Assembly (NCBI GenBank): GCA_947625055.1 | Contig: CANQMT010000002.1 | Span: 51,714 to 115,713, forward strand | From: an uncultured Monoglobus sp. | Lineage (GTDB): Bacteria > Bacillota > Clostridia > Monoglobales > Monoglobaceae | DNA: 64,000 bases | Direction: 5' to 3' | Part shown: positions 47,606 through 57,769 of the stretch, one piece after another | Layout: every line of letters starts with the position of its first letter | How positions within the stretch are numbered: the first letter of the stretch is position 1 | Program-made: the position numbers and the translations under genes | The notes under the pieces: model-generated | Database searches by the model: none | The model's input: only the letters and a program-made list of their open reading frames with translations | What the model was told of the DNA's origin: nothing

Positions 47606-48199
47606 TTATTTGCTGTAATACTCGACTATCAAGTGCTCCTCTACAGGGAAGTCGATATCCTCTCTGTCAGCAAGCGCAATGATTTTGCCTTCCAATGTGT
47701 CTTTGTTCATGTCGATCCACTTGGGCACCAGTCTGTTTGAGTTTCTCTCAACGATGTCCTTCATTCTGTCGGCGTTTCTGCTCTTTTCCTTCAGGCTGAT
47801 GACCTCGCCGGGCTTAACCAGGTAAGAGGGAATGTTAACTCTCTTGCCGTTAACCGTAACGTGACCGTGGTTTACTATCTGTCTCGCCTCGCGTCTTGTG
47901 TTGGCAAGACCCATGCGGTAGATAACATTGTCAAGTCTTGACTCAAGGATGCTCAGCAGGCACTCGCCCGTAACGCCGTTCATCTTTGTGGCCATAACAT
48001 AGTATTTAGCGAACTGTTTTTCCAGAACGCCGTATATAAATCTGACCTTCTGCTTTTCATTAAGCTGCATGCCATATTCGCTCTGCTTTTTCCGTCTCTG
48101 GTCAAAGGTTCTGTTCGAGCTCTTGTCTATGCCCATAACGGCGGGCTCGATACCCAGAGTGCGGCATCTTTTAAGCACAGGCTGCATATTTTTAGCCAT
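47606..48199 (-). CDS. rpsD: Ribosomal protein S4
   Basis: 197 aa. Binds the 5' domain of 16S rRNA early in assembly and often represses its own operon. The S4 RNA-binding domain is at about 90-150 (RLDNVIYRMGLANTRREARQ, then HGHVTVNGKRVNIPSYLV). The N-terminus lacks the zinc-binding Cys cluster, so this is the Cys-free form. Located between rpsK and rpoA. Confidence 0.97.
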   Translation of the reverse strand: MAKNMQPVLKRCRTLGIEPAVMGIDKSSNRTFDQRRKKQSEYGMQLNEKQKVRFIYGVLEKQFAKYYVMATKMNGVTGECLLSILESRLDNVIYRMGLANTRREARQIVNHGHVTVNGKRVNIPSYLVKPGEVISLKEKSRNADRMKDIVERNSNRLVPKWIDMNKDTLEGKIIALADREDIDFPVEEHLIVEYYSK

Positions 48200-48250
48200 T
48201 TTATTTCCTCCTTCAAATCTAATTTTAATATTCGGTGTCCGCGGTTTAAA

Positions 48251-48643
48251 CTAAACGCGTCTTCTCTTGGGCGGTCTGCATCCGTTGTGGGGAATGGGCG
48301 TAACGTCCTTGATCATGTTTACCTCAAGGCCTGCCACCTGAAGCGCTCTGATAGCCGCCTCGCGGCCCGAGCCGGGGCCCTTAACGTATACTTCAACCGT
48401 CTTTAAACCATGTTCCATAGCAGCTCTCGCGGCTGTTTCCGCAGCCATCTGCGCAGCGAAGGGCGTGCTCTTTTTGGAGCCCTTAAATCCCAGTCCGCCC
48501 GCGCTGGCCCACGAGATCGCGTTGCCGGCAACGTCTGTTATAGTAACAATGGTGTTATTAAATGTAGATTTGATATGTGCCGCGCCGCGCTCGATATGCT
48601 TTTTCTCTCTGCGGCGTCTGGTCTTCTTTACTGCTTTTGCCAT
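48251..48643 (-). CDS. rpsK: Ribosomal protein S11
   Basis: 130 aa from the ATG at 48643; AGGAGG is 9-11 nt upstream, and the GTG at 48655 overlaps it. Platform protein of the small subunit near the mRNA exit. [20 protein letters not shown] and the C-terminal [16 protein letters not shown] are diagnostic. Follows rpsM. Confidence 0.97.
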   Translation of the reverse strand: MAKAVKKTRRRREKKHIERGAAHIKSTFNNTIVTITDVAGNAISWASAGGLGFKGSKKSTPFAAQMAAETAARAAMEHGLKTVEVYVKGPGSGREAAIRALQVAGLEVNMIKDVTPIPHNGCRPPKRRRV

Positions 48644-48726
48644 TGTATCTTTCACCTCCTATAAGAAATACGGCATTCCTTTGATATTCAAATCAAAAGA
48701 AAATTCAAAATCAATCGACCGATCGC

Positions 48727-49092
48727 TTATTTCTTCTTGTTAGCGATGGTTCTCTTGGGGCCCTTACGGGTCCTGGCGTTGGTCTTGCTGCGCTGTCCGC
48801 GGACAGGAAGACCTTTTCTGTGACGGATCCCTCTGTAGCAGTTGATCTCCATCAAACGCTTGATGTCAAGTGCGATGTCTCGTCTCAGATCACCTTCAAC
48901 GTTGTAGTTGTCGATCTCGTTTCTGAGCTTCTGAACATCTTCCTCCGTCAGATCGCGGACTCTTGTGTCCGGATCAACGCCTGTTGCCGCCAAAATCTTT
49001 CTGGAAGTGGAGAAACCGATTCCGAAGATGTATGTGAGGCCTGCCTCAACTCTTTTGTCGTTCGGTAAATCCACACCTGCGATACGTGCCAT
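48727..49092 (-). CDS. rpsM: Ribosomal protein S13
   Basis: 121 aa. Head protein contacting the P-site tRNA and bridging to L5. N-terminal [20 protein letters not shown], helix-two-turn-helix region, and the basic C-terminal [20 protein letters not shown] tail. Follows rpmJ by 130 bp, a gap without a gene. Confidence 0.97.
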   Translation of the reverse strand: MARIAGVDLPNDKRVEAGLTYIFGIGFSTSRKILAATGVDPDTRVRDLTEEDVQKLRNEIDNYNVEGDLRRDIALDIKRLMEINCYRGIRHRKGLPVRGQRSKTNARTRKGPKRTIANKKK

Positions 49093-49222
49093 AATTATTT
49101 CACCTCCATAAATTTTTCAATGAAAAAGCGGAGCAGAATTTCACCCATACTGCTTGCATATGGCATCGGCAAAAAATAAAGTGGTTTTAATGCCTGACCC
49201 TGCTCCCGGTTTGTTTTCCCGA

Positions 49223-49348
<126 letters not shown>

Positions 49349-49401
49349 CTAAATTTGTATTATGTCCGAAATTATGGCAAGCCATACTAACGAACCGTAT
49401 T

Positions 49402-49430
49402 ATTTTACCATAATTTATACTTAAAGTCAA
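49402..49430 (-). promoter_or_regulatory. Internal promoter for rpmJ-rpsM-rpsK-rpsD-rpoA-rplQ
   Basis: Minus strand: TTGACT, 17-nt spacer, TAAAAT, about 60 nt before the rpmJ start. It would let the alpha segment be transcribed separately from the S10-spc segment. Confidence 0.6.
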
Positions 49431-49497
49431 GAATTATTGTGAATTACGTCTATGTAAATCTTCAACAAACTTTAAGAATTTTTAAAAGAATTTTAAG

Positions 49498-49758
49498 TCA
49501 AGATTTTGAGTCCCGGTCTCTTTCCATACAAGCTCCGAGCGCTCGGTTATTTTTTTCGACTCTCTCCTTTTGCTCGCCCTCAAGAGGCGCGGGACGATAG
49601 TCGCTGCTGCCCGAAGAGGTTATCGAGCACGGGATTATCGTCACGGTCGTTTCCGCCGGCGCGCTTTCGGCCGCGGGCTCGTCCTTATCGCCGCACGAGC
49701 ACAGCAAAACCGCCGACATCAGCAAGGCCGGCAGAACCGCAAATAATCTTTTTATAAC
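49498..49758 (-). pseudogene. Lipoprotein-like reading frame without standard start
   Basis: The frame reads VIKRLFAVLPALLMSAVLLC, then SCG: a good lipoprotein signal (basic start, hydrophobic core, lipobox LCSC). A short Ala/Glu/Thr-rich segment and about 50 further residues ending at 49498 follow. The codons where a start should be are GTT ATA (49753-49758); no ATG, GTG or TTG precedes the basic residues and no SD is visible. The first usable start (49725) would cut the signal in half. It lies between infA and rpmJ, an unusual place. A start-damaged remnant or non-canonical initiation are the options. Confidence 0.4.
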
Positions 49759-49776
49759 AAATTCATCGGTTTGATT

Positions 49777-49995
49777 TTATTTTGCCCTCCAGGTTATCCT
49801 GCCCTTTGTCAGATCATAGGGCGAGATCTCAACCGTCACCTTGTCGCCCGGCAGTATCTTGATAAAGTGCATTCTCAGCTTGCCCGAAATATGGGCCAGG
49901 ATCTGGTGTCCGTTCTCAAGCTCGACCTTGAACATCGCGTTCGGCAGCGCCTCGACCACCTTACCTTCTACCTCAAGCATATCCTCTTTTGACAT
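49777..49995 (-). CDS. infA: Translation initiation factor IF-1
   Basis: 72 aa, S1/OB fold. Binds the ribosomal A site during initiation. [20 protein letters not shown] and [20 protein letters not shown] are the standard blocks; the end KGRITWRAK is typical. Starts 5 bp after the KOW protein gene; AGGAGG SD. Confidence 0.97.
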   Translation of the reverse strand: MSKEDMLEVEGKVVEALPNAMFKVELENGHQILAHISGKLRMHFIKILPGDKVTVEISPYDLTKGRITWRAK

Positions 49996-49999
49996 AAAG

Positions 50000-50284
50000 T
50001 TACACCTCCTCGTATGTCTTGTTTTTAATGATATTTCTTATCTCCGAGTCCGCGGTCCCGCCCGGGGCGGTCAGGAAAGCGGTGTTCCCGACCCTGCCCA
50101 GCAGGTTCAGGTGCAGATTTTTTTTAAGCTTCGCGCGGCTTATCTTCCTCGTGTCGCCGTCGGAAATCCTGACATACTCGCCGTCAACCTTCTCAACGAC
50201 CAGAAAGATTCTGCCGCTGCCCCGTCCCGCTTTGGACTCGACCACATCTCCGACGCGCAGCGCCGGTCTCAAGTTATTTTTCAT
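50000..50284 (-). CDS. KOW-motif (L14e-like) RNA-binding protein
   Basis: 94 aa. Residues about 9-45 ([20 protein letters not shown]) form a KOW/L14e-like beta barrel; the basic [17 protein letters not shown] segment follows. Genes of this type commonly lie between map and infA in Clostridia, as here. Probably ribosome- or RNA-associated; no defined role is known to me. Confidence 0.85.
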   Translation of the reverse strand: MKNNLRPALRVGDVVESKAGRGSGRIFLVVEKVDGEYVRISDGDTRKISRAKLKKNLHLNLLGRVGNTAFLTAPGGTADSEIRNIIKNKTYEEV

Positions 50285-50364
50285 AACACACCTATCCGCC
50301 GCACGGCGGCTTTTCTTTAAACATATACAAGTTTTCCATATACAAGTTTTCCGGAAATTATACT

Positions 50365-51132
50365 CTATCCGACCTCGTCACAGCCGTCCGGGAACGTCAG
50401 CAGCACCGGATCGCCGGACGTTATCAGCACCGTGTTTTCATAGTGCGCGGATTTCGCGCCGTCCCGGGTGATGACTGCCCACTCGTTGTCCGCGACGTAA
50501 ATATCATTCTTTCCTCCGCAAACCATCGGCTCAATAGCGATAACCATGCCCGCCCGCAGTCTGATCCCGCGGCTGCGGGTGAGATAGTTCGGGACCTCGG
50601 GATCCTCGTGCAGATCCGAGCCCACGCCGTGGCCGCAGTAGTTCCTAAGCACCGAAAATCCGGCGGCCTCAACACAATTCTGTACCGCTCTTGAAATGTC
50701 CGAAACGCGATAACCGTCCCTGGCAAACTTCAGCGCCTCAAAAAAGCTCTCGCGGGTCACGCGCACAAGTCTTTCGGTCTCCTCATCGACCTTGCCGACC
50801 TTGAAGGTGCGGCAGGCGTCGCCGTGATAGCCCTGATAGCACGCGCCCACGTCCACGCTGACAATATCACCCTCCTTTAGGGGAACATCGTCGGGAAAGC
50901 CGTGGATAACAGTGTCGTTCACGCTGGCGCAGATCGTGCCGGGAAAGCCGTCATATCCTTTAAACGAGCCGGTGCAGCCCTTTGAATGGATATAATGCTC
51001 GGCTATCTTGTCAAGCTGCCTTGTTGTAACGCCCGGGCGGACAGCTTCGCCGACCGCCTTTAACGTCTCGTAGGTATAGCGGCCCGCCGCCTTCATCTTT
51101 TCGATTTCCGATCTTGATTTTATTTTTACCAA
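50365..51132 (-). CDS. map: Methionine aminopeptidase type I
   Basis: 255 aa, pita-bread fold. Removes the N-terminal Met from nascent proteins. Five metal ligands can be placed: Asp in VSVDVGACYQGYHGDACRT (two Asp), His in CGHGVGSDLHEDPEVPNY, Glu in VIAIEPMV and Glu in DNEWAVITRDG. Start 2 bp from adk's stop. Normal spc-cluster position. Confidence 0.96.
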   Translation of the reverse strand: MVKIKSRSEIEKMKAAGRYTYETLKAVGEAVRPGVTTRQLDKIAEHYIHSKGCTGSFKGYDGFPGTICASVNDTVIHGFPDDVPLKEGDIVSVDVGACYQGYHGDACRTFKVGKVDEETERLVRVTRESFFEALKFARDGYRVSDISRAVQNCVEAAGFSVLRNYCGHGVGSDLHEDPEVPNYLTRSRGIRLRAGMVIAIEPMVCGGKNDIYVADNEWAVITRDGAKSAHYENTVLITSGDPVLLTFPDGCDEVG

Positions 51133-51134
51133 AA

Positions 51135-51767
51135 CTATGCCTCCAGTGCCTCAAACACGACTCTGCTCGTTTCCTCGATCTCACTCTGTCCTTTCGCGAC
51201 TCTCAGCAGCCCCTTTTCTCTGTAATATTCGATAAGAGGCTCTGTCTGCTCATGGTAAGTCTTTAGCCGCTGCTTCACGGTCTCGGGCTTGTCATCGTCT
51301 CTCGCTCCCAGCTCGCCGCCGCATTTGTCGCAAACGCCGGGGGTCTTCGGGGGTCTGTGCTCGGTGTGGTAGGTTGAGCCGCAGCTTTTACATTCCAGTC
51401 TGCCGCTCAGTCTCTCGATGATCGTCCGGTCGTCCACCTCAATGGAAAGCACTTTGTCTATCTTGATCGGCGACGCGCTGAGCGCCTCGGCCTGCGCGAG
51501 AGTTCTGGGAAAGCCGTCAAGAATAAAACCGTTTTTGCAGTCGTCATTCTTAAATCTTTCATCCATTACTTTAAGCATCAAGTCGTCAGGAATGAGCTTT
51601 CCGTCGTTTATGTACTTTTCGGCGGTCTTTCCCAGCTCAGTCCCGTCCTTTATCGCCTTTCTTAAAATTGCTCCCGTGGAAATCGAGGGTATGCCGTAAT
51701 GCTCGCTCAAAATCTCAGCCTGAGTGCCTTTTCCGGCGCCCGGAGCTGCAAGTAATATTAATCTCAT
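51135..51767 (-). CDS. adk: Adenylate kinase
   Basis: 210 aa from the ATG at 51767 (SD AAAGGAGG). AMP + ATP to 2 ADP. P-loop APGAGKGTQAE (Ala replaces the more usual first Gly), AMP-binding GFPRTLAQAEAL, and a lid with four Cys (CKSCGSTYH, then CDKCGGEL), the zinc-bearing form of Gram-positives. Follows secY by 112 bp, as usual. Confidence 0.96.
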   Translation of the reverse strand: MRLILLAAPGAGKGTQAEILSEHYGIPSISTGAILRKAIKDGTELGKTAEKYINDGKLIPDDLMLKVMDERFKNDDCKNGFILDGFPRTLAQAEALSASPIKIDKVLSIEVDDRTIIERLSGRLECKSCGSTYHTEHRPPKTPGVCDKCGGELGARDDDKPETVKQRLKTYHEQTEPLIEYYREKGLLRVAKGQSEIEETSRVVFEALEA

Positions 51768-51879
51768 AAACCGTGCCTCCTTTAAAACATACAATTCAAA
51801 GACGCAAGAGCAGGGATCACCCAACTCGCCGCGGGTCTCACCTGCTCATGCATAAAATAATTTTTTCGGTTGGATCGGA

Positions 51880-53160
51880 TTATTCCAGGAAGCCCTTGTA
51901 ATGACGCATAAGCATCTGAGACTCGATACTCTTAACCGTTTCAAGAGCAACTCCGACAACGATAAGCAGTGATGTGCCGCCTATGGCAAAATTGCTGATG
52001 CCTACACCAAGATTGATGATGATAGGCAGGATAGCGATCAAGCCGAGGAATATCGCTCCGACAAGAGTAATTCTCGAAAGAACCTTTGAAATATAATCCG
52101 ATGTGGGGCGGCCCGGTCTGATTCCGGGGATAAATCCGCCGTTTCTCTTCATGTTATTCGACATTTCAATCGGATTGAACTGAATTGCCGTATAGAAGTA
52201 AGTGAAGAATATTATCAACAGGAAATACAGTATAGCGTATACTATAGAATCCGATGAGAATATTTTAAGGAATGTGCCCCAAAATCCGCTCTGTCCGGCC
52301 TGAACACCGAAAAATCCGGCGATCGTGCCAGGGAACGACATGATAGACATGGCGAAGATGATGGGGATAACGCCCGCGGATGCTACCTTGATAGGAATAT
52401 GCGTACTCTGGCCTCCGTACATCTTTCTGCCGACCATGCGCTTTGCGTACTGGACGGGGATACGTCTTTCGGCCTCGTTCATAGTAACAACCAGTCCTAC
52501 GGCAACGATTATCAGAATAATGATCGCGATAACGCCGATAAGTCCGAGGCTGCCGCCCTTAGAATAAGCGTAGAGGGACTGAGCCATGCCGGGGAACCTT
52601 GAAACGATACCCGCGAAGATGATAAGCGAGATACCGTTGCCGACGCCCTTCTCGGTTATCTGCTCGCCCAGCCACATGAGGAACGAGGTTCCGGCCGTGA
52701 ACGTGAAGATAACAACGATCGCGGTAAGGAAGCCCGGGTTCTGAACAGCGTGGTAGCTCGCCAGCATGAAGTAAAGGCCGATAGCCTGGATCATGGCAAG
52801 AACAACCGTGCCGTATCTTGTGAACTGCGCGATCTTCTTTCTGCCGTCCTCGCCCTGCTTTGAGAGTCTCTCAAGCGCGGGAATGGCGACAGTCAGAAGC
52901 TGCATGATAATTGACGAGTTGATGTACGGCGTTATGCTCATCGCAAATATTGTGGCGTTCTGGAACGCGCCTCCGGAAATAATATCAATAAATCCGAAAA
53001 TCGAGTTTTCACCCGTAAATATTTCTCTCATGGCCGCCGGGTCCAGAAGAGGAACCGGTATGCATGAACCGAGGCGGAAGATGATAATCATTACCACGGT
53101 GTAGATAAGCTTTTTTCTGAGGTCAACGATCTTCCACGCGTTACGAATGGTTTCAAACAT
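51880..53160 (-). CDS. secY: Preprotein translocase subunit SecY
   Basis: 426 aa with ten transmembrane helices. Central channel of the Sec translocon; exports the many signal-peptide proteins seen in this window. SIMPYINSSIIMQL-type plug-adjacent block (SITPYINSSIIMQLLTV), NGISLIIFAGI, and IRPGRPTSDYISKVLSRIT are conserved. Starts 2 bp after rplO. Confidence 0.97.
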   Translation of the reverse strand: MFETIRNAWKIVDLRKKLIYTVVMIIIFRLGSCIPVPLLDPAAMREIFTGENSIFGFIDIISGGAFQNATIFAMSITPYINSSIIMQLLTVAIPALERLSKQGEDGRKKIAQFTRYGTVVLAMIQAIGLYFMLASYHAVQNPGFLTAIVVIFTFTAGTSFLMWLGEQITEKGVGNGISLIIFAGIVSRFPGMAQSLYAYSKGGSLGLIGVIAIIILIIVAVGLVVTMNEAERRIPVQYAKRMVGRKMYGGQSTHIPIKVASAGVIPIIFAMSIMSFPGTIAGFFGVQAGQSGFWGTFLKIFSSDSIVYAILYFLLIIFFTYFYTAIQFNPIEMSNNMKRNGGFIPGIRPGRPTSDYISKVLSRITLVGAIFLGLIAILPIIINLGVGISNFAIGGTSLLIVVGVALETVKSIESQMLMRHYKGFLE

Positions 53161-53162
53161 TA

Positions 53163-53603
53163 CTAAATCACCTCAGCCTTTCCGCCTGCCGCGCTGATTT
53201 TTTCCGCTGCGCTCTTGCTGAATCTCGAAGCCTTAACGGTCAGCTTCTTATTCAGATCGCCGCGGCCCAAAATAACTACGCCGTCGTTGATTTTGCTGAT
53301 AACTCCGCTCTCCTTGAGCGTCTCCGCCGTAACCTCGGCGCCGTCATCAAACGCGTTGAGTTTCTCAACGTTTATTGAAGTGTACTTCTTTGCAAAAATA
53401 TTTGTGAAGCCGCGCTTGGGCAGTCTTCTGTAAATGGGCATCTGGCCGCCCTCAAATCCGGGACGAACATTGCCGCCGCTGCGGGATTTCTGACCCTTCT
53501 GACCTCTGCCCGAGGTCTTGCCGTTGCCGCTTCCGTGGCCTCTGCCGACTCTGAAAGCCTTCTTCTTCGCGCCTTCAGCCGGAGATAATTCATGAAGTTT
53601 CAT
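53163..53603 (-). CDS. rplO: Ribosomal protein L15
   Basis: 146 aa from the ATG at 53603 (AGGAGG). Late-assembly large-subunit protein. [20 protein letters not shown], the Gly/Arg-rich [20 protein letters not shown] extension and [19 protein letters not shown] are typical. Between rpmD and secY. Confidence 0.97.
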   Translation of the reverse strand: MKLHELSPAEGAKKKAFRVGRGHGSGNGKTSGRGQKGQKSRSGGNVRPGFEGGQMPIYRRLPKRGFTNIFAKKYTSINVEKLNAFDDGAEVTAETLKESGVISKINDGVVILGRGDLNKKLTVKASRFSKSAAEKISAAGGKAEVI

Positions 53604-53652
53604 GGAGTCCACCTCCTCCTTTTTTATCAAAAATATTGTTTACGGCTTTCGC

Positions 53653-53832
53653 CTATTCAGCTACAGTGACAAGATGCTTAACCTTAAAGACCATTCCTCT
53701 TATCTGAGGATTGTCAGGCAGCGTGGCTGTCTGATGCAGCTTACGAAGACCAAGCGCCTTAACTGTGGCGACCTGATCGGGTTTCGCACCGATAGTGCTC
53801 TTGGTTAAAGTTACTTTAATTGTATTAGCCAA
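53653..53832 (-). CDS. rpmD: Ribosomal protein L30 (TTG start)
   Basis: 59 aa. Starts at TTG (53832) with SD AGGAGG 8 nt upstream: (M)[19 protein letters not shown], then [20 protein letters not shown] and the end [12 protein letters not shown]. All are typical of L30. A gene finder needing ATG would miss it. Standard place between rpsE and rplO. Confidence 0.95.
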   Translation of the reverse strand: MANTIKVTLTKSTIGAKPDQVATVKALGLRKLHQTATLPDNPQIRGMVFKVKHLVTVAE

Positions 53833-53853
53833 GGTTCTTACCTCCTATTGCTT

Positions 53854-54384
53854 CTATCCAAGAATTTCCTCGGGCTTCTTGCCTCTGAGTCTTGCGACCT
53901 CCTCAACGCTCTTGAGTGAAGCCAGCGCCTCGATGGTAGCAGCCACAACGTTCTTGGGATTATTGCTGCGCAAGCATTTTGTTCTGATGTCCTTTATGCC
54001 CGCGAGCTCCAAAACCGCACGCGCGGCTCCGCCCGCGATAACTCCGGTACCTTGCGCCGCAGGCTTGAGCAGAACTCTGCCCGCGCCGTATTCGCCGATA
54101 ATTTCATGGGGAATTGTGGTGTCAAGGATCGGAACGGTTATCATGTTCTTCTTCGCGTCGTCAATGCCCTTGCGTATAGCATCGGGAATTTCAGCCGCTT
54201 TGCCCATGCCGCATCCGACGTGACCGTTATTGTCACCGACTACGACCAGAGCGCTGAATCTGAAGTTTCTGCCGCCCTTTACAACCTTTGCAACACGATT
54301 TAGATAAACCACTTTCTCCTCAAGCTCGAGCACGTCGGCGTCGATGCGCTCCTGCTTTCTGGTTCTTTCGCCCTTTTCTGCCAT
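53854..54384 (-). CDS. rpsE: Ribosomal protein S5
   Basis: 176 aa. Decoding-site and mRNA-entry protein. N-terminal dsRBD-like domain ([40 protein letters not shown]) and the C-terminal half with [20 protein letters not shown]. Follows rplR. Confidence 0.97.
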   Translation of the reverse strand: MAEKGERTRKQERIDADVLELEEKVVYLNRVAKVVKGGRNFRFSALVVVGDNNGHVGCGMGKAAEIPDAIRKGIDDAKKNMITVPILDTTIPHEIIGEYGAGRVLLKPAAQGTGVIAGGAARAVLELAGIKDIRTKCLRSNNPKNVVAATIEALASLKSVEEVARLRGKKPEEILG

Positions 54385-54410
54385 TTATCGTTTCACCTCT
54401 TTCTTATTCG

Positions 54411-54773
54411 CTAAAACTTCAGGCCGCCTTCGCGAGCGCCTGCGGCAAGCTCTGCGACTCTGCCGTGATATAAATATCCGCCTCTGTCAAACACGACGTT
54501 CGTAATGCCTTTTTCCAAAGCTTTCTTGGCGATAAGCTCGCCAACGACTTTTGCCGCGTCCTTGTTTCCGCCGTATGACGCCTTAAATTCCGCGTCCAGT
54601 GAAGATGCGGCCGCCAGGGTGTTGCCGGTCGTGTCGTCAATAACCTGGGCGTAGATATTTTTAAGACTTCTGAACACGCAGAGTCTCGGACGTTCGGCTG
54701 TGCCTGAAATCTTTCTGCGAACTCTCTTGTGTCTCGCGAGTCTTGAAACATTACTGCTTTTCTTTTTAATCAT
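54411..54773 (-). CDS. rplR: Ribosomal protein L18
   Basis: 120 aa. Binds 5S rRNA with L5 and L25-type proteins. Basic N-terminus ([20 protein letters not shown]), [17 protein letters not shown] and the end [20 protein letters not shown] are standard. Between rplF and rpsE. Confidence 0.97.
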   Translation of the reverse strand: MIKKKSSNVSRLARHKRVRRKISGTAERPRLCVFRSLKNIYAQVIDDTTGNTLAAASSLDAEFKASYGGNKDAAKVVGELIAKKALEKGITNVVFDRGGYLYHGRVAELAAGAREGGLKF

Positions 54774-54797
54774 TAAATTCGCACCTCCTTACGACCG

Positions 54798-55343
54798 CTA
54801 CTTCTTAGCGCCGGTCTTACCTTCCTTACGTCTGATGTGCTCATCGACGTATTTGATACCCTTGCCCTTATACGGCTCGGGAGGTCTCTTTTCTCTTACT
54901 TCGGCAGCAAACTGACCTACCTTTTGCTTATCCGGGCCCGAGATAATTATCTGGTTCGGCTTGGGCACTTCTATCGTTATGCCGTCGGTCTCCTCCATCT
55001 CAACCTGATGGGAATAACCCAGGTTCATAACAAGCTTGTTGCCCTGCTTCTGAGCTCTGTAGCCGACGCCGTTTATCTCCAGCTCCTTCTTGAATCCCTC
55101 GCTTGTACCGACAACCATATTGTGCAGCAGAGAACGAGTAAGACCATGAAGAGCTTTGTGTCTCTTGATGTCCGACGGACGCTTAACTTCGATCGTGTCA
55201 CCGTTTTTCTCGATAACCATTTCGGCCGGAAGAGTCTGAGTAAGCTCGCCCTTGGGGCCCTTAACGGTCACTTGATTATTCGCGCCGAGCGTTACGTTTA
55301 CTCCCGCGGGAATAGCGATCGGCATCTTTCCTATACGTGACAA
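54798..55343 (-). CDS. rplF: Ribosomal protein L6 (TTG start)
   Basis: 181 aa from a TTG at 55343, SD AGGAGG 8 nt upstream: (M)[16 protein letters not shown]. The in-frame ATG at 55397 lies inside rpsH and is rejected. Two tandem L6 domains near the factor-binding site; the [10 protein letters not shown] and [19 protein letters not shown] end ([20 protein letters not shown]) are conserved. Confidence 0.96.
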   Translation of the reverse strand: MSRIGKMPIAIPAGVNVTLGANNQVTVKGPKGELTQTLPAEMVIEKNGDTIEVKRPSDIKRHKALHGLTRSLLHNMVVGTSEGFKKELEINGVGYRAQKQGNKLVMNLGYSHQVEMEETDGITIEVPKPNQIIISGPDKQKVGQFAAEVREKRPPEPYKGKGIKYVDEHIRRKEGKTGAKK

Positions 55344-55365
55344 TGAATTCTCCTCCTTTCTCCTC

Positions 55366-55764
55366 TTACCAAATGAATGCCAGCACTTCTCCGCCAACGT
55401 TCTGGCGGCGCGCTTCCTTGTCTGTCATTACGCCTTTGGACGTCGATATGATCGCGATACCGAGGCCCTTTAAAACTCTCGGCAGCTCATCCTTTGACGC
55501 GTATGATCTCAGGCCGGGCTTTGAAACCCTTTTAAGGCCCGTTAATACCTTCTGTTTATTCTCCGCATATTTAAGTGTGATACGGATTACACCCTGAACG
55601 CCGTCGTCGATATACTCGGCGCTCTTAACATATCCTTCGTTTACCAAAATCTCGGCGATAGCCTTCTTCATCTTAGAAGCGGGGATGTCGACCGACTCAT
55701 GTCTCGCGTTGTTCGCGTTTCTGATTCTGGTGAGCATATCAGCTATAGGATCTGTAATATGCAT
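55366..55764 (-). CDS. rpsH: Ribosomal protein S8
   Basis: 132 aa. Binds the central domain of 16S rRNA; in some bacteria it represses the spc operon. [20 protein letters not shown] at the start and the C-terminal [20 protein letters not shown] block are diagnostic. Follows rpsN by 128 bp; no gene in that gap. Confidence 0.97.
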   Translation of the reverse strand: MHITDPIADMLTRIRNANNARHESVDIPASKMKKAIAEILVNEGYVKSAEYIDDGVQGVIRITLKYAENKQKVLTGLKRVSKPGLRSYASKDELPRVLKGLGIAIISTSKGVMTDKEARRQNVGGEVLAFIW

Positions 55765-55892
55765 TTAGACTTTCCTCCTTTTTATCGGATTTCGGGATTG
55801 GTTTGGTTTTCCGTCTCATATCAGACCACCTAATCCCACTTACTGTTTATATGTGTAACTGTATTGCAGCGCGGCTGAAAAGCCCCTCACTT

Positions 55893-56078
55893 TTACCAGG
55901 AAGCTTTCTTTACGCCCGGAATCTGGCCCTTATAAGCAAGCTCGCGGAAGCAGATCCTGCAAATACCGAACTTGCGGAGATAAGCGTGCGGTCTGCCGCA
56001 TATCTTGCATCTGTTGTATTCGCGGGTCGAATACTTCTGCTTTTTCTGCTGCTTATTGATCATTGCCTTTTTCGCCAT
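55893..56078 (-). CDS. rpsN: Ribosomal protein S14, zinc form (type Z)
   Basis: 61 aa. [20 protein letters not shown], then [20 protein letters not shown]: the two CxxC pairs of the short zinc-binding form found in Gram-positives. Head protein of the 30S subunit. Between rplE and rpsH. Confidence 0.97.
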   Translation of the reverse strand: MAKKAMINKQQKKQKYSTREYNRCKICGRPHAYLRKFGICRICFRELAYKGQIPGVKKASW

Positions 56079-56111
56079 AAGCTTTTTTCCTCCTTATTCG
56101 CTTATTCGGTG

Positions 56112-56648
56112 CTACTTCGTGAACGGCGCGCCCATCAGAGTAAGAAGCTCTTTGGCCTCCTCATCGGTCTTGGCGGTCGTTACAAAAGTTATATCCATAC
56201 CTCTGATCTTGTCGATCTTGTCATACTCGATCTCGGGGAATATAAGCTGCTCTTTAACGCCGAGGTTATAGTTGCCTCTGCCGTCAAAAGAGTTCGGGTT
56301 GATTCCTCTGAAGTCGCGTACTCGCGGCAGGGCCGCGTTAAAGAGTCTGTCAACAAACTCGTACATGCGCGAGCGTCTGAGCGTGACCTTACAGCCGAGA
56401 TTCATGCCTTCTCTTACCTTAAACTGCGCTACGGACTTCTTGGCCTTGGTTATAACAGCCTTCTGGCCCGTGATAACAGCAAGGTCGCCGGCCGCGCTGT
56501 CGCAGGCCTTTGAGTTCTCTCTGGCGTCGCTTACGCCCATATTGACAACAACCTTAACGAGCTTGGGGATCTCCATAACGCTCTTGTAGTTGAACTTTGC
56601 CATTAACGCGTCCTTGATCTCTTTGTTATATCTCTCTTCAAGTCTCAT
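56112..56648 (-). CDS. rplE: Ribosomal protein L5
   Basis: 178 aa. 5S rRNA-binding protein touching the P-site t[39 protein letters not shown] and the [20 protein letters not shown] block are conserved. Follows rplX by 31 bp. Confidence 0.97.
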   Translation of the reverse strand: MRLEERYNKEIKDALMAKFNYKSVMEIPKLVKVVVNMGVSDARENSKACDSAAGDLAVITGQKAVITKAKKSVAQFKVREGMNLGCKVTLRRSRMYEFVDRLFNAALPRVRDFRGINPNSFDGRGNYNLGVKEQLIFPEIEYDKIDKIRGMDITFVTTAKTDEEAKELLTLMGAPFTK

Positions 56649-56679
56649 TTAGACTTTTACCTCCTTCCTGAAGTTTGGG

Positions 56680-57000
56680 TTAAAACGTTTCTCCGCACTT
56701 TTTGCAGTAGCGCACATGAGATCCGTCCTCGAGGACCCTGCGGCCTATGCGTGTGGCCGCTCCGCATTTGTCGCAGACGTGCATGACCTTGCAGGCATAG
56801 ATCGGGGTCTCCTGCTTAACGATTCCGCCGACCTCGCCCATTCTGCGGGGCTTAACATGCTTTGTTGCAACAGATACGCCTTCTACGATAACGGTGCGCT
56901 TATCTTTGTTAACGGATAAAACCTTGCCTTTTTTGCCCTTGTCCTTACCGCTGCGAACTATAACCTGATCGCCGGTTCTGACATGCATTTTTGTAGACAT
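56680..57000 (-). CDS. rplX: Ribosomal protein L24
   Basis: 106 aa from the ATG at 57000 (AGGAGG 6 nt away). KOW domain (VRTGDQVIVRSGKDKGKKGK) and a C-terminal CDKCGAATRIGRR plus YCKKCGETF, i.e. two CxxC pairs that may bind zinc. Assembly initiator of the 50S subunit. Confidence 0.97.
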   Translation of the reverse strand: MSTKMHVRTGDQVIVRSGKDKGKKGKVLSVNKDKRTVIVEGVSVATKHVKPRRMGEVGGIVKQETPIYACKVMHVCDKCGAATRIGRRVLEDGSHVRYCKKCGETF

Positions 57001-57068
57001 CGTATTCCTCCTATTCATATTCTGCCGGCTTAGCCGGACTTAGCTCACAATTTATGTCCGCCGCCGGA

Positions 57069-57437
57069 TCATAATACCTCGGGCGCAAGTGACAGGATCT
57101 TCATGTAATCCTTATCTCTCAGCTCTCTCGCGACAGGACCGAATATACGTGTTCCTCTCGGGGTCTTGTCATCCCTGATCAAAACCGCGGCGTTCTCGTC
57201 AAATCTTATCTTTGAGCCGTCGTTTCTCTGTATACCCTTCTTGGTGCGGACGATAACGGCCTTGACAACGTCACCCTTCTTAACACCGCCGCCGGGCGTT
57301 GCTTTTTTGACCGAAGCGGTTATAACGTCGCCTATATTTCCGTATCTTCTGAAAGAACCGCCCATAACGCGGATGCACAGGATCTCCTTAGCGCCGCTGT
57401 TGTCAGCAACCTTTAAGATAGTTTGCTGTTGTACCAT
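57069..57437 (-). CDS. rplN: Ribosomal protein L14
   Basis: 122 aa. [20 protein letters not shown] and the [20 protein letters not shown] signature identify it. Contacts 16S rRNA in bridge B8 and the silencing factor RsfS. Between rpsQ and rplX. Confidence 0.98.
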   Translation of the reverse strand: MVQQQTILKVADNSGAKEILCIRVMGGSFRRYGNIGDVITASVKKATPGGGVKKGDVVKAVIVRTKKGIQRNDGSKIRFDENAAVLIRDDKTPRGTRIFGPVARELRDKDYMKILSLAPEVL

Positions 57438-57498
57438 AACGGATTTCCTCCTATCTGAATTCTAAACTCTGAATTACCGGCAAACGCGCCGCGCGCGA

Positions 57499-57756
57499 TT
57501 ATTTTGCCTTTTCAATTATCTCGACCAGTCTCCATCTCTTGTCTTTTGAGAGGGGTCTGGTTTCCATAACCCTTACTCTGTCGCCAATGCCGCACTCGTT
57601 GTTCTCATCGTGGGCCTTGAGCTTATAGGTTCTTTTCATTACCTTGTTATAGAGGGGGTGCTTTACATTCTCTTTGATGGCAACAACGATTGTCTTATCC
57701 ATCTTGTCGCTTGTTACCTCGCCGACACGAGTTTTACGATAATTACGCTCTTCCAT
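57499..57756 (-). CDS. rpsQ: Ribosomal protein S17
   Basis: 85 aa OB-fold protein. [40 protein letters not shown] and [20 protein letters not shown] are standard. Between rpmC and rplN. Confidence 0.97.
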   Translation of the reverse strand: MEERNYRKTRVGEVTSDKMDKTIVVAIKENVKHPLYNKVMKRTYKLKAHDENNECGIGDRVRVMETRPLSKDKRWRLVEIIEKAK

Positions 57757-57769
57757 TTATCCGCACCTC

